Positions 12,138 to 23,825 of a DNA stretch of 64,000 nt are shown piece by piece. Source of the DNA: Bos javanicus. Taxonomy: Eukaryota > Chordata > Mammalia > Artiodactyla > Bovidae. Within the stretch, counting starts at the first letter, position 1. Each line of letters opens with the position of its first letter. The translations under genes were made by a program, and so were the position numbers. The DNA lies in assembly GCF_032452875.1 (NCBI RefSeq), contig NC_083870.1, positions 2,728,001-2,792,000 on the forward strand, in the 5' to 3' direction. The notes under the pieces are model-generated. The model was not told the DNA's origin and did no database searches. It saw only the letters and a program-made list of their open reading frames with translations.

Positions 12138-12312
12138 TGCTTTCAAGTATGTTACCTCTGTTGAACTTCATGCTCACTCTTAGAGATGATATTGTCCATA
12201 TAACAAGGGGAAAACCAAGGCTAAGCAAGTTGTAAGTGATTTGTCAGGTTAAGTGAGGAAGTGGTAACACTTGGTATCTGATTCCAAGTTGATTGTTCCC
12301 TTTAGGTAGCTG
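12138..12312 (-). mobile_element. MIR SINE, diverged
   Basis: The minus-strand order is kept: 'gcatttacaaaaatgctttcaagtatgttacc', 'gatattgtccatataacaaggggaaaaccaaggctaag', then 'gatttgtcaggttaagtgaggaagtgg'. Confidence 0.65.
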
Positions 12313-12414
12313 ATATTGGAAGGAAAAACAGTGATAGACCTTTGGAAGCTGAAAAGATGTTGAAATTCCATGCTCTGACTCCTTTAAATTTTTTGCAGGT
12401 TAAAAGAAGAGGGG

Positions 12415-12429
12415 AAAAAAAAAAAAAAA
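12415..12429. repeat. Poly-A run
   Basis: About 15 A bases in an A/G-rich stretch, followed by an A-rich tract. No retroposon body is recognisable beside it. Confidence 0.85.
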
Positions 12430-12869
12430 CATAAAAAGAGGTAAAAGGAATTGTCCAAGGTCATACAAAAAGTAAAATGGCAGACCACTTAGCAATCCTC
12501 AAAGAATTGCATTTATTTTAAAACTTTGTGTTTCTGATAGCATATCAATTCAGTGAATTTCATTTTTTATGAAAGCTTATCATTTCTTTGGGAAATACAC
12601 TCCATAATGTAATGATAGTCTACAGGAATGGCCTAGCCTAATAGACAACTATATTGGTAAGAAAGGTCCTGACCACAATTGTCAGCTGGGCCTCCTGACT
12701 CCTAACTGGTTGAATGAATTGTCTCCTCCTTCACATCCATTTAGTACCCATCAGAAGTCTGAGCTGTGTAACCCACTTGGCTGTCAGTGTAGGTCCATTC
12801 CTAACCCAGATATCTATTACTGATTCATCACCTGATAAGCACAAGACAAACAGGAGATGTTAGGTGTTT

Positions 12870-13886
12870 TACACAAATTGTTGTTGTTCAGTAGCTCAGT
12901 CGTGTCTGACTCTTTGCGACCCCATGGACTGCAGCATGCCAGGCTGCCCTGTCCTTCACCATCTTGTGAAGCTTGCTCAAACTCCTGTCCATTGAGTTGG
13001 TGATGCCATCCAAGCATCTCATCCTCTGTTGTCCCCTTCTCCTCCTCACTTCAGTCTTTCCCAGCATCAGGGTCTTTTCCAGTTAGTCATTTCTTTGCAT
13101 CACTTGGCCAAAGTATTGGAGCTTCAGCTTCAGCATCAGTCCTTCCAAAGAATATTCATGATTTGATTTTCTTTGGAATCTGGTTTGATCTCCTTGCAGT
13201 CCAAGGGGCTTTCAAGAGTTTTCTCCAACACCACAGTTCAAAAGCATCAGTTCTTCAGTGCTCAGTCTTTTTATGATCCAACTCTCACATCCATACATGA
13301 CTACTGGAAAAACCATAGTTTTGACTAGATGAACCCTTGCCGGCAGGGTAATGTCTCTGCTTTTTAATATGCTGCCTAGGTTTGTCATAGCTTTTCTTCC
13401 AAGGAGCAGGCGTCTTTTGATTTCACGGCTGCAGTCACCATCTGCGGTGATTTTGGAGTGCAATAAAATAAAGTCTGTCACTGTTTCCATTGTATCCCCA
13501 CCTATATACCATGACATGATGGGACCAGATGCCATGATCTGTTTTTTGAATGTTGAGTTTTAAGCCAGCTTTTTCACTCTCCTCTTTGATCTTTATCAAG
13601 AGGCTCTATAGTTCTTCTTCACTTTCTGCCATAAGGGTCCTGTCATCTGCATATCTGAGGTTATTGATATTTCTCCCGTCAATCTTGATTCCAGCTTGTG
13701 CTTCATCCAGTGCAGCATTTCATGTGATGTACTCTGCATAGAAGTTAAATAAGCAGGGTGACAATATACGATCTTGAATCTCCTTTCCCAATTTTGAACA
13801 AGTCCGTTGTTCCATGTTCAATTCTAACTGTTGCTTCTTGATCTGTGAAACCTATATAGGTTTCTCAGGAGGCAGGTACACAAATT
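12870..13886 (-). mobile_element. BovB LINE, 3' 1 kb, with target-site duplication
   Basis: A 5'-truncated BovB inserted in minus orientation (element about 12880-13876). The exact 10-bp direct repeat tacacaaatt (12870-12879 and 13877-13886) is its target-site duplication. The interrupted host sequence is a MIR that resumes at 13887. The 3' end carries a short (caa)n-type tail (ttgttgttc at the left edge). The retained part spans from the reverse transcriptase palm, with a readable YADD at about 13642-13653, to the C-terminal RTE region. Confidence 0.95.
13212..13535 (-). pseudogene. BovB ORF2 C-terminal region, decayed
   Basis: An open stretch of about 107 codons belonging to the region downstream of the reverse transcriptase in BovB. 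The typical order is visible: an ITADGDCS-like block near residue 30, KRRLLLGRKAMTNL near 41-54, SRDITLPARVHLVK near 60-73, then VVMYGCESW. Frameshifts and stops lie on both sides, so no functional protein is possible. It is part of a truncated retrotransposon and not a host gene. Confidence 0.9.
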
Positions 13887-14045
13887 ACATCTCATTTAAA
13901 GTTCATTTATATTCATCTTATCTCTGTTTCACACATAAAGAAACTGAGGTTTTTGAAAGATCATGTAACTTGCCCAAACTCAACAGTGCTAAAACCAGAA
14001 TTTAACACCAGGTTCAAAGGACTCCAAACATACGCTCTGACCACC
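13887..14045 (-). mobile_element. MIR SINE (target of the BovB insertion)
   Basis: Minus-strand MIR continuing from before 12870: 'acatctcatttaaagttc', 'aaagaaactgaggtttttgaaagatcatgtaacttgcccaa', then 'aaaaccagaatttaacaccagg'. Confidence 0.75.
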
Positions 14046-14439
14046 AATATTAGTATATTATTGCTTCATCTGAAAGAATAATTCAAACTCCAGGCGGTGG
14101 TTGAGAATGCTGGGAATAGCAAATGATTTGAACATCTGATAACAAAACTATTGCAAACATTCTTACCAAACTGCATGCATATGAAAAGTATTTCAAGATT
14201 TATCTGTTAAGCCAAAAAATCAGACTTAACAGAATAGTATCAAAGATTTCAGTTATTTTGTGTTAACAGCTGTCTAGACCCCTTACATCTTACCTTGCAT
14301 TCATCTGGGGTTTCTGTGTAGGTGGACCACAGCATTGGAGACTCATTGTTGTAGTTATTATTGTTAAAGATAAAGCCATAGGTGAACAGGTAGAGTGTGC
14401 CCCTAGGGAGAAGAGCATGGGGTTCATAGCCATTGGTCA
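14046..14439. other. Unassigned DNA
   Basis: AT-rich sequence without a recognisable repeat or frame. Confidence 0.4.
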
Positions 14440-14956
14440 GTGAAACTGCATTGTGCTTTACTCCTCTCTGACGGGAAGCACTGTAGCATTAAAAATCATT
14501 GACCTTGCAGCCTCTGTACACAGGTTCAAATCCTGCCTCCACCACTTGTGTGTGTGTGTTAGTTGCTCAGTCATGTCTGACTCTTTGCGACCCCATGGAC
14601 ATCTTCTCTGTCCGTGGAATTCTTCAGACAAGAATATTGGAGTGGGTTGCCATTCCCTTCTCCAGGTGGTCTTCCCGACCCAGGATCACACCTGGGTGTC
14701 CCGCATTGCCAGCAGATTCTTTACCATCGGAGCTTCTCGGGGAGCCCCTCCCTGCCTCCACCACTTACTAGCCGAGTAACTTCAGGCAGCATAACTAACC
14801 TCTCTACAACTCTGCTTCTCCATCCATAATGAGAGGTAATAATATTTCCTACATCATAAAGTTATTAGGAAGATGTAATGAATTCACACTTATAAAGTGC
14901 TTAGTATGGTGCCTGATGAGTTGCAGGCATTATGTTTTTGTTACATTTTAAAAAAT
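14440..14956 (+). mobile_element. MIR SINE split by a Bov-tA insertion
   Basis: The MIR 5' part (attgaccttgcagcctctgtacacaggttcaaatcctgcctccaccact) ends at 14547 and resumes at 14751 with 'ttactagccgagtaacttcagg', running to the 3' end 'aaagtgcttagtatggtgcctgatgag' near 14920. The split is explained by the Bov-tA below. The MIR 3' end is also where the next BovB landed. Confidence 0.85.
14532..14766 (-). mobile_element. Bov-tA SINE with exact 16-bp target-site duplication
   Basis: A minus-strand Bov-tA (about 14548-14750) is flanked by a perfect 16-bp direct repeat beginning cctgcctccacc (14532-14547 and 14751-14766). The body is shorter than usual after 'gaccccatggac', where the usual tgtagcccaccaggctcc segment is missing. 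A short (tg)n tract lies at its 3' end. Confidence 0.95.
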
Positions 14957-17178
14957 AGAATGGAAACCACAATTACAGAAAACTAACCAAACTGATCACA
15001 TGGACCACAGGCTTGTCTAACTCAATGAAACTATGAGCCATGCCATGTAGGGCCACCAAAGACGGACGGGTCATGGTGGAGAGTTCTGACAAAACATGGT
15101 CCACTGGAGAAGGATATGGCAAACCACTTCAGTATTCTTGCCTTGAGAACCCAATGAGCAGTAGGAAAAGGCAAAAAGATACGGCACTGAAAGATGAACT
15201 CCCTAGGTCAGTAGGTGCTCAATATGCTACTGAAGAAGAATGGAGAAATAGCTCCAGAAAGAATGAAGAGGCTGAGCCAAAGTGAAACCAGTTGTGGATG
15301 TGACTGGTGATGGAAGTAATAGCTGAGAAAAGAAGAGAAGCAAAAGGCAAAGAAGAAAAGGAAAGATATATCCATTTGAATGCAGAGTTCCAAAGAATAG
15401 CAAGGAGAGATAAGAAAGGCTTCCTAAGTGATCAGTGCAAAGAAATAGAGGAAAAGAGTAGAATGGCAAAGACTAGAGATCTCTTCAAGAAAATCAGAGA
15501 TACCAAGGGAACATTTCATGCAGAAATGGGCACAATAAAGGACAGAAACTGTATGGACCTAATAGAGGCAGAAGATACTAAGAAGAGATGGCAAGAATAC
15601 ACAGAAGAACGACAGAAAATCTAAGATCACTTACCTAGAGCCAGACATCCTGGAGTGCACAGTCAAGTGGATCTTAGGAAGCATTATTATGAACAAAGCT
15701 AGTGGAGGTGATGGAATTCCATCTTTGTATCCTCAAAGATGATGCTGTGAAAGTGCTGCACTCAGTCTGCCAGCAAATCTGGAAAACTGTGCAGTGGCCG
15801 CAGGCCACAGGAAAAGGTCAGTTTTCATTCCAATCCCAAAGAAAGGCAATGCCAAAGAATGTTCAAACTACAGCACAACTGCACTCATCTCACATGCTAG
15901 CAAAGTTATGCTCATAATTCTCCAAGCTAGGCTTCAACAGTACATGAACCAAGAATTCTAGATGTTCAAGCTGGTTTTAGAAAAGGCAGAGGAACCAGAG
16001 ATCAAATTGCCAGAAAAGGCAAGAGAATTCCAGAAAAACATCTACTTCTGCCAAAGCCTTTGACTGTGTGGATCACAGCAAACTGTGGAAAATACTTCAA
16101 GAGATGGGAATGCCAGACCACCTTACCTGCCTCCTGAGAAATCTGTATGCAGGTCAAAAAGCAACAGTTAGAACCGGACGTGGAACAACAGACTGGTTCC
16201 AAATCAGGAAAGGAGTACGTCAAGGGTGTATATCATCACCCTGCTTATTTAACCTATATGCAGAGTTTATCATTTAAAATGCTGGACTGGATGAAGCACA
16301 AGTTGAAATCAAGATTGACGGGAGAAATGTCAATAACCTCAGATATGCAGACGATACCACCCTTACGGCAGAAAGCGAAGAGGAACTAAAGAGCCTCCTG
16401 AGGAAGGTGAAAGGGGAGTGAAAAACCTGGCTTAAAACTCAACATTCAAAAACCTAAGATCATGGCATCCAGTCCCATCACTTCATGGCAAATAGATGGG
16501 GAAACAATGGAAACAGTGACAGACTTTATTTTCTTGGGCTCCAGAATCACTGCAGATGGTGACTGCAGTCATGAAATTAAAAGACACTTGCTCCTTGGAG
16601 GAAAAGTTATGACAAACCTAGGCAGTGTATTAAAAAGCAGAGACATTACTTTGCCAACAAAGGACCATCTAGTCAAAGCTATGATTTTTCCAGTGGTCAT
16701 GGATGGTTGTGAGAGTTGGACCATAAAGAAGGCTGAGCACCAAAGAATTGATGCTTTTGAGCTGTGGTCCTGGAGAATACTCTCAAGAGTCCCTTGGTGA
16801 GCAAGGAGATCAATCCAGTCAATCCTAAAGGAAATTGGTCCTGAATATTCATTGAAAGAACTGATGCTGAAGCTGAAGCTCCAATACTTTGGCCAGGCGA
16901 TGCAAAGAACTGACTCATTGGAAAAGACCCTGATGCTGGGAAAGATTGAAGGCTGGAGGAGAAGGGGATGACAGAGAATGAGATGGTTGGTGGTATCACT
17001 GACTTGATGGACATGAATTTGAGCAAGCTCAGGGAGCTGATGATGGACAGGGAAGCTTAATGTTCTTCAGTCCCTGAGGTCGCAAAGAGTCGGACATGAC
17101 TGAGCGACTGAACTGAACTGAATGAACAGTGCCTGATGAGTAACAGGCATTAAATGTTTCTGTTACATTTTTTTAAAT
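14909..17178 (+). mobile_element. BovB LINE, internally deleted, with long flanking repeat
   Basis: A plus-strand BovB (about 14957-17128) keeps a 5' segment (aaactaaccaaactgatcacatgg) and the complete 3' end with its gaact tail. Near 15322-15327 the 5' part jumps into the middle of ORF2, so the apurinic endonuclease coding part is absent. Flanking segments 14909-14956 and 17129-17178 are roughly 85 percent alike by hand alignment and look like an unusually long target-site duplication of MIR 3' sequence. Confidence 0.93.
15040..16800 (+). pseudogene. BovB ORF2 remnant, no endonuclease, broken RT
   Basis: Decayed reverse transcriptase gene of the BovB above. Readable pieces are 15307-15624 (lysine-rich linker with RIARRDKKGFLSDQC and TRDLFKKIRDTKGTFHAEMG), 16068-16277 (palm/thumb part with DWFQIRKGVRQGCISSPCLF), a YADD box at about 16337-16348, and 16462-16800 (C-terminal block with ITADGDCSHEIK). 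Compared with the other BovB copy at 35.7 kb, about 14 bases are missing just before CCAAAGCC (near 16053), which removes most of reverse transcriptase motif A. It cannot make an active enzyme. Confidence 0.9.
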
Positions 17179-18490
17179 GGGTGAAGAAATTATTAAATGG
17201 ACAAATATTTATTGAATACCTGGTATGTGGCAGGAACTGTGCTGGGAAATATTTCATACTGTGAAGAAAAGCTTGCCGTGGTTGTGTAAGAACCCTTTAT
17301 CCTGCTGGATCAGCCTGGTGGCACTGTGCAGCACCTTGGTACTTGGCACCATGCTGGGTCCAGGAGGCCCACCCAGAGGAGGGAGAACCCTGTAGATGTG
17401 TAAAGACCAGCTGACATCCACCATTAGTTCACCTTTTCATCCAGCTTTTCTAGGCAGAATTTCTAGGTATCTAGTTTCCTAGAGTATCCTTGTGGGGTCT
17501 AACTTGCTCATCCCTGGACTCTGTTCTCAGGGAAGATCTAGCCTGAGCAGGCAGCAGCCATGAGAGACTTCCCCAGGCCTCCTGTTTACTGATTTCCCTC
17601 TGGGTGTTATTTTTCCCAGTGTTGTATCTGCTTCCTATCTCTGGAACCATAGCATTCCAGTAAGAGATACCAGCTGTTACCTTCAACAGCCCCTAGGACT
17701 TTGCTGACTGTCCTCACTTCACACACAGCCGGTCTTTCCTGTCCTGGGTTTGAACAAATTTCCTTTCCTTGTGTCAATTGCTGGCTTGCAAAGTTGCACT
17801 TTGTTCTTCCCGGACATCTCTGTGCTCATCTCCTCCTAGATATGGTCTCCCTTAAACACCAGGCAGGTGAGATCCAGAGCCAGAGCTCAGAGCCCTGGAA
17901 TTAGGTTATGAACTCAGAATTTCTAGGAACCCTGATGGCAGGGGGTGAAACCAGCAAAGAGGGACCGTAAGTCATTATCACAAAGTCATAAACTGAGCTT
18001 GAGCACGGACTACTGGGGAAGGCTAAGGAACTAATGCTTCCACAGAAGGAAGCCCAGGAAAATTCCAGGTCCTGTGAGCCCAAATGAAATGAATACCAGT
18101 GCTCAGGAGGCTCTTTGCCTCTGCTGAGAGGTTGGAGGAAATGTCCCCCAAGACGTGTTCCCTGCTCTCGGTCCACTTTGACATCCTGTTGGCTTTATAA
18201 TGTGCCACCCCTGGCCCAATAATCAAAAAGGTTAATTCAGAGATAGAAAAGGTGACTCAGACAGGACCTTCAATAAGCCCAATGTTTTGCGGTCCCAGAT
18301 GCCATAAAACCCTGAATGGAGAAGTTAGAAATTGACCCTTGAGGTCAAAAGCCTTTTCAACAAAATGGTGGTGGCAGTAACTCTGAGATATTAGTCTGTT
18401 GGACTAAAGGCCTAAAGCACACCTCTGAATTGTCCTCAGGGAAGATTCTGGCCCTTGCAAGTCATGTTACTACTAACCATCCTTCATCCT
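17179..18490. other. Mostly unassigned DNA with a MIR/L2-like end
   Basis: 17195-17260 (atttattgaatacctggtatgtggcaggaactgtgctggg) is the minus-strand 3' end of a MIR or L2. The rest has no recognisable repeat or gene. Confidence 0.45.
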
Positions 18491-18494
18491 GGTA

Positions 18495-18652
18495 ATAAAA
18501 GCTTACAAAGTGCTTTTGCTTATAACATTTCTTTTGCTTCTCACAGTAGCTATGAAAGTAAAAGTAGAGAAAGTGTCATTTCTCTTCCAAATGAAGAAAT
18601 GAAGACTCAGAAGTTATGTGACTTGTCCAAGGCCAGAAGGTGCAGATAGACT
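18495..18652 (-). mobile_element. MIR SINE
   Basis: Minus-strand MIR: 'acaaagtgcttttgcttataacatttc', then 'aatgaagaaatgaagactcagaagttatgtgacttgtccaaggcc'. Confidence 0.75.
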
Positions 18653-20235
18653 AAAGTATCTTTACCATCCTACTAGCCTTTCGGGTCCTGAATTTGAGAA
18701 ACAGTTTAATGTGCCACCAACCAAGAAAAAGAGTCAGTCCCCTTTCATTTGGAAAACTTGCCTAGATGGGCCCCTTTGGGTGCCACAACTGTGTCAGACT
18801 GGAGATTGTTTTTGATCATATACAGACCCAAGACTGGACATTCTGCTGACTTTTTCTAAGATAATGCTTTGTGGCGTCTCTCAAACTTGTGAAGCAACTG
18901 GAATGGAATTGGGGGAAACATCTGACTCTTCCTCTCCCTCCTCCACACCGCCCAGAACAGGTGGGTGTCCTGTACCATGCAGGCCCTTCCACACATTCCC
19001 TCTGCCCATTAGGAAGCCCTCTTTTCCTTTTAAAGCACAGGCAAAGTGCTGATGCTATGATGGCACCTGGTGCCAACCAGCAGGATGCCCTGGAGGCAGG
19101 ATGCCAGATGTGCTCCAGGATGATATTTTTTGCCAAACAGGTTGGGCAGGGGAGTGAGGCAGGTGGGAAATCATGCAAAATGTAAAATCTTGGCTCTGTT
19201 CCTTGTCTAGGAGGCACCTCTAACTTGGAGAGGCAAACGTGACAGAGGCAACCTTGATGGAACAGATGAGAATCTGAGGCAAGGATGGTTGTGCCTGCAG
19301 TCCTTGGCCTCCTGAGGACGTCACACAAGGGTTCAGCTTTTTTTGTCCTCAGGCACATTCTTCACTTTAACTATAATGGACTCAACCCAACCTGAGGGCA
19401 CCCTGCCTCCTGTCTTCTTTGACAGAGTTTGAGATCTAGGAAACTGGGAGCAGATGTGTGTCTTTCAAATGATGGTCATGTCTGGCAGGTACTGAGTCCC
19501 CACAATACCCACCCCATCTTTGGCTTTTTCAAAGAAACCCCAAAGTTCTCCCTTTCCCAGGCAGGAGGTTGGAAGAGAGTTGCTTTTCTTATGGAAAGAT
19601 GAATGAATTCCTAAGGAAGCCTCCAGGTGAGGTACCTCCGTAGAGAACATAGAGGGGGCTTCCCTGGAAGGTTTGTCCTTCACCCATAGGCTCTGTACCT
19701 TTGGTGTGCTTTTTCCCTTTGCAGCAGAAGATCTTGCCCTGAGCGAAGTTAGTTTACACCTTGTTACTGAAGAATGTTACTGAAGAAAATAGCTGAGGTT
19801 TGAGAGATAAACAGCCACCCACTCCCTGTCTGTCAAGAGCCAGTACAGCTGAAGATGAATGGGAGACCTCACTCTGCTCCCATCTCTGCCCGCCCCATTA
19901 CTCTCTAATTCTTCCTGCTCCATCATGGGGACAGCCAGCCGCCTCTTCCCGGTCCTTGCCTCCCACCTTCCAGAACTGAGCTTATCCTTCAGGAAATATT
20001 TAATGTTCGTATGCCTCCCTTGCATAGAAGCAGTTTAAGGGTTCCTGTGATCCTGGATTTAAATCTGTCTCTTTCATTTTCTACAAATTTATTGCCATCT
20101 GTTGATTTCATTCCAGTGACACCCACATCACGATCATTCATAAGGAGAATCAGACTCATTCCTAGACCCCTCCCTTACTCACAGCTCTTTCTTCCCATCC
20201 AAATGCTGGAGCATGCATGAATTTGTGAAAATATA
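18653..20235. other. Unassigned DNA
   Basis: A 180-codon minus-strand frame (18816-19358) overlaps plus-strand frames in the same place. It has no recognisable domain or splice support. No repeat recognised. Confidence 0.35.
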
Positions 20236-20236
20236 G

Positions 20237-20276
20237 CCTCTCTCTCTCTGTCTCACACACACACACACACACACAT
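20237..20276. repeat. (TC)n(CA)n compound microsatellite
   Basis: A run of ctct units followed by about 12 CA units. No retroposon is directly attached. Confidence 0.95.
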
Positions 20277-20724
20277 TTGACAGACTGCAGACTGTCAGGC
20301 AGTTTTACATGTTGATATTTATTTCCTGAAGCATTAGCAGTAGAGACCCACCAACTCCTTTATGCTTTGGGAGCCCTGGTTACTGTGCCCACTGATCTGT
20401 GTTCAGGATTTCTTTGGTGCCTTTTGTCAGCTGTTTTGGCTGCCTCATGATTACTTACTCCTTGATAAAATTTCCTTTTTTATTTCTATCAAAGGTCAGT
20501 TAGTAGGAAGTGTCTTATCTGTCCTCTAGTCCCTAAGTGCATCTGTCCTTCCCTCATCCCTCCACCGCACCCCTGTGAAGTTCGTAGGGTATGAGTAAGG
20601 ACTAAATGAGATGATCCATGCGGGCTATTAAGCCCAGGGCCTGGACCGTTGTTGAGGGCGCCATATGTGTTATTATTGTTGGTAGTTTAGTATATGCCAG
20701 TCTTGTTGTTTAACACGACTTATT
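20277..20724. other. Unassigned DNA
   Basis: Possible MIR remnants near 20590-20700 (gactaaatgagatgatccatgc) but too diverged to bound. No gene. Confidence 0.35.
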
Positions 20725-21404
20725 TAACTAATCTTTCTGGGATCTGTCTGTCCTTTTCTCTCTGTCCCCACTTCTTTACTGCCAGCCTCAGCATCTCATC
20801 TGCCTTACTGCCATGGCCTCCTAACTGGCCTCCCTGCCTCCCATCTCCACACTCTTCACCTCTACCACCCATCCTCTGCATCACGGTCAGAACGAGCATC
20901 TCACAGTATAAATCTGATCAGGTCACTCCCTCCTAAGGTTCTGCATGCCCTTCAAGATAAAATTTAAACTCCTTAGCAACTAATGCCAGACCTTCCCCAC
21001 TTAGAAAATCCGAGGCATCTCTTAACCATCTCATCTGTGGTCCCTCCGCCAGGTCCCATGGACACAGTTAGTCGTGTCCAACTCTTTGCAGCCCCATGGA
21101 CTATAGCCTGCCAAGCTCCTCTGTCCATGGAATTTTTCAGGCAAGGATACTGGAGTGGTTTGCCATTTTCTTCTCCAGGGGATCTTCTTGACCCAGGGAT
21201 CAAATCCACATCTCTTGTGTCTCCTACATTGGCAAGTGAATTCTTTACCACTAGTACCACCAGGGAAGCCCCCCTCAGCCAGAGCCATACCACATTACAT
21301 GCAGTTCCCAGCCAGGATGTGTCATCTCCCCAGAGAGTCCCCCTGGCACCTTCCCCCAGCCTGGATTCAGTGTCCCTTCCCCCAGCCCAGCCTCCTCTAT
21401 GTGT
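20725..21404 (+). mobile_element. L2 LINE split by a Bov-tA
   Basis: Plus-strand L2: 'ggcctcctaactggcctccctgcctcc' (20816-20842), 'gatcaggtcactccctcctaaggttc' (20917-20942), 'aagataaaatttaaactcc' (20955-20973). It is interrupted at about 21054 and resumes after 21271. Confidence 0.8.
21043..21282 (-). mobile_element. Bov-tA SINE inserted in L2
   Basis: Near full-length minus-strand Bov-tA (about 21054-21271) ending with the reverse complement of the head (accaccagggaagccc). Flanks ccctccgccag (21043-21053) and ccctcagccag (21272-21282) form an 11-bp target-site duplication with one change. Confidence 0.92.
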
Positions 21405-21450
21405 TAATAACTAGCACTTACATGTTTCCAGATACTTCATATATCTTAAC

Positions 21451-22297
21451 ACATTTAAACTGGGATCAAGATTGCTAGGAGAAATATCAACAACCTCGGA
21501 TATGCAGATGACACCACACTAATGGCAGAAAGCAAAGAGGAACTAAAGAGCCTCTTGATGAGGGTGAAAAAGGAGTTACAAAGCTGGCCTCAACATTCAA
21601 AAAAAAATTTTTTTTTCAAAATATTAAGATCATGGCTCCAGTCCCATTACTTTATGGAAAATAGATGGGTAAAAAGTGGAAACAGTGAAAGATTTTATTT
21701 TCTTAGGCTTCCAAATCACTGCAGATGGTGACTGCAGTCCTGAAATTAAAAGACGCTTGCTCCTTGGAAGGAAAGTTATGACCACCCTGGACAGCACAAA
21801 AAGCAGAGACATTACTTTGCTGACAAAGGTCAGTCTAGTCAAAGTTATGGTTTTTCCAGTAGCCATGTACAGATGTGAGAGTTGGACCATAAAGAAGGCT
21901 GAGCACCAAAGAATTGATGCTTTCAAATTTTAGTGCTGGAGAATACTCTTGAGAGTCCTTTGGACTGTAAGGAGATCAAACCAGTCAATCCTAAAGAAAA
22001 TCAACCCTGAATATTCATTGGAAGGACTGATGCTCAAACCGAAGCTCCAGTATTTTGACCACCTGATGCAAAAAGCTGACTCATTGGGAAAGACCCTGAT
22101 GCTGGGAAAGATTGAGGGCAGGAGGAGAAGGGGATGACAGAGAATGAGATAGTTGGATAGCATCACTGACTGAATGGACATGAATTCGAGCAAACTCCAG
22201 GAGATGGTGAAGGACAGGGAAGCCTGGAATACTGCATTTCGTGGGGTCACAAAGAGTCAGACATGAGTTAGCAACTGAACAACAACGACAAAACATT
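21451..22297 (+). mobile_element. BovB LINE 3' fragment inserted in MIR
   Basis: A 5'-truncated BovB starts with 'ctgggatcaagattgctagg' at 21459 and ends in an aacaacgac tail near 22290. The motif acatttaa on both sides (21451-21458 and near 22290-22299) is a short target-site duplication. An A7T9 tract at 21600-21616 interrupts the coding part. Confidence 0.92.
21522..21933 (+). pseudogene. BovB ORF2 C-terminal fragment
   Basis: Begins just after a readable YADD box (about 21500-21511). A first frame (21522-21731) covers the segment after motif C. A second (21676-21933) carries the ITADGDCSPEIKRRLLLGRK block and SWTIKKAEHQRIDAF. They lie in different frames, so at least one frameshift separates them. 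It is a non-functional retrotransposon remnant. Confidence 0.88.
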
Positions 22298-22480
22298 TAA
22301 TCCTCACAGCAACCCTGTGAACTAGGCACTGTTACTGTGGCCACTCACAGAGGAGGAAATTGAGACACAGAGAAATTAACTGATTTGTCCAAGATCTCAC
22401 AGCTCTTTGGAACTGGGATTTGAATCCAAATGAACTTGGCTCCAGAGTCTACACTTGTAACCACTGGGCTCTGTCACGTC

Positions 22481-23684
22481 TAGTGCTGTCGGCCAAGCCA
22501 CAGTCCTCTCTGGTCCCAGCCCCTTGACCTGAGAAGCCCTGTGCTGTGCATGTTTGATCCTGGAGCCCATCCCACTGTCTCACTCAGTTCCTTTTCAGGT
22601 AACCTTTCCACCAAACCATCGTTCTAAGTCTGTGGCACTCAGTAGATTTAAGATTTAAGATTAACCCAGTTTGCCACCAGTTGCCCCTGCATCATTCCAT
22701 AAAAAAAGGTCTAGAAGGCCTTCATGTGCTAAAACTTTGGAGTCAGAGACATAGAAGATGCAGCTGCACCCTTGGGAGACTTATAATTTGGTTGAGATAG
22801 AGAACATTATACGCAGGCCTAAAGTAATGATATTGATTCCTCAAATCACAAACAAAATCAGTTTCTTTGTTTTATAACAAGTCCTTGTGTAAAAATAGTC
22901 TCCCATTCGTCCCCACTAGATCCCAAGTCCCTTGAAAAGCGAGCCAGTGAACTGCAGCTCCACGCCCAGTGCTCAGCAAGGGCTTCTCTGTGAACCTAAG
23001 ACTTCTGCAGCTGCACTGTGTCCTAGCTTCGGTTATGCAGTCTTCCCAGGCCTGAGTAATAAAGGTCATCTGAGAGATTCCAGGTTGGAAGTGGATTTCT
23101 GGGCACAAGAGTCCCAAGCGGCAATAGACCCAAGTTGTTCAGGACACTGGAGCCTCAATAAGTACAGCCTGACCCCTCCACTCGTTACCAGTTGTTTTCC
23201 ATTGCACAATACACTCTACAAGGCAGCTGCCTCCATCCATGCAGACACGCCCTAGGGCAGAGCAGGGCTGCCTGCCACTGTGTCAAGTCACCCCCATAGC
23301 CAGTCTGACCACAGGGAAACTATTCTCAGAACAAGGAAACCCAGGACCTCTCACAGTTGGCACATCTTGCCAGGATTGCAAGAAACACCACATTTTTGCG
23401 AGAGCAGCTCACTACCTATCAGCCTGCCTCCTCGCCTTCTCTACCTCATCCAGCCCAGAACAGTTTCCCTCTAACAGAGTCAGGGGCACTTGCAGTCTAT
23501 CCCTGGCTTATACAGCTTTGCATCCTTCGATGTGGATTAAAAGGCAATGCACGCTGTCAGGGACTGCCTCTAGAAGCACCTTGGACAGCCAGAGGGTTGC
23601 CCACTCTTCTATAGGTCACTCTTTACCAGGTCCCGCATGCATATCCAACTGTCACCTTCTAGTAGGAACACACTTTTCTCTTCT
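22481..23684. other. Unassigned DNA
   Basis: No repeat recognised. Plus-strand frames at 22932-23255 and 23239-23688 have no known domain. Confidence 0.35.
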
Positions 23685-23825
23685 GTAAAATGGGAATAAA
23701 CATACCTACTTTGCAGAGTGTTTGTGGAGATTCTATAGCTGTTTGTTTAACAAATATTCAAGTACCTATTAGGGACACAGCTTCCGGTACATAGTAAACA
23801 CTCAAATGTAATAGCTTTAAGAAAT
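23685..23825 (+). mobile_element. MIR SINE fragment
   Basis: Plus-strand 3' half: 'ttctgtaaaatgggaataaacatacctactttgcagagtgtttgtggag' and, after a short insert, 'cggtacatagtaaacactcaaatg'. Confidence 0.7.

Larger units (their letters stand above)
21405..22480 (-). mobile_element. MIR SINE split by a BovB
   Basis: The left part is 21405-21458 (aataactagcacttacatg). The right part 22288-22480 continues 'aatcctcacagcaaccctgtgaactaggcactg', 'gaggaaattgagacacagagaaattaactgatttgtccaag' and 'ggatttgaatcca'. The BovB between them explains the break. Confidence 0.85.

Noticed and set aside
18816..19358. 180-codon minus-strand open frame
   Set aside because: No recognisable family, no splice signals placed sensibly, and overlapping frames on the opposite strand.
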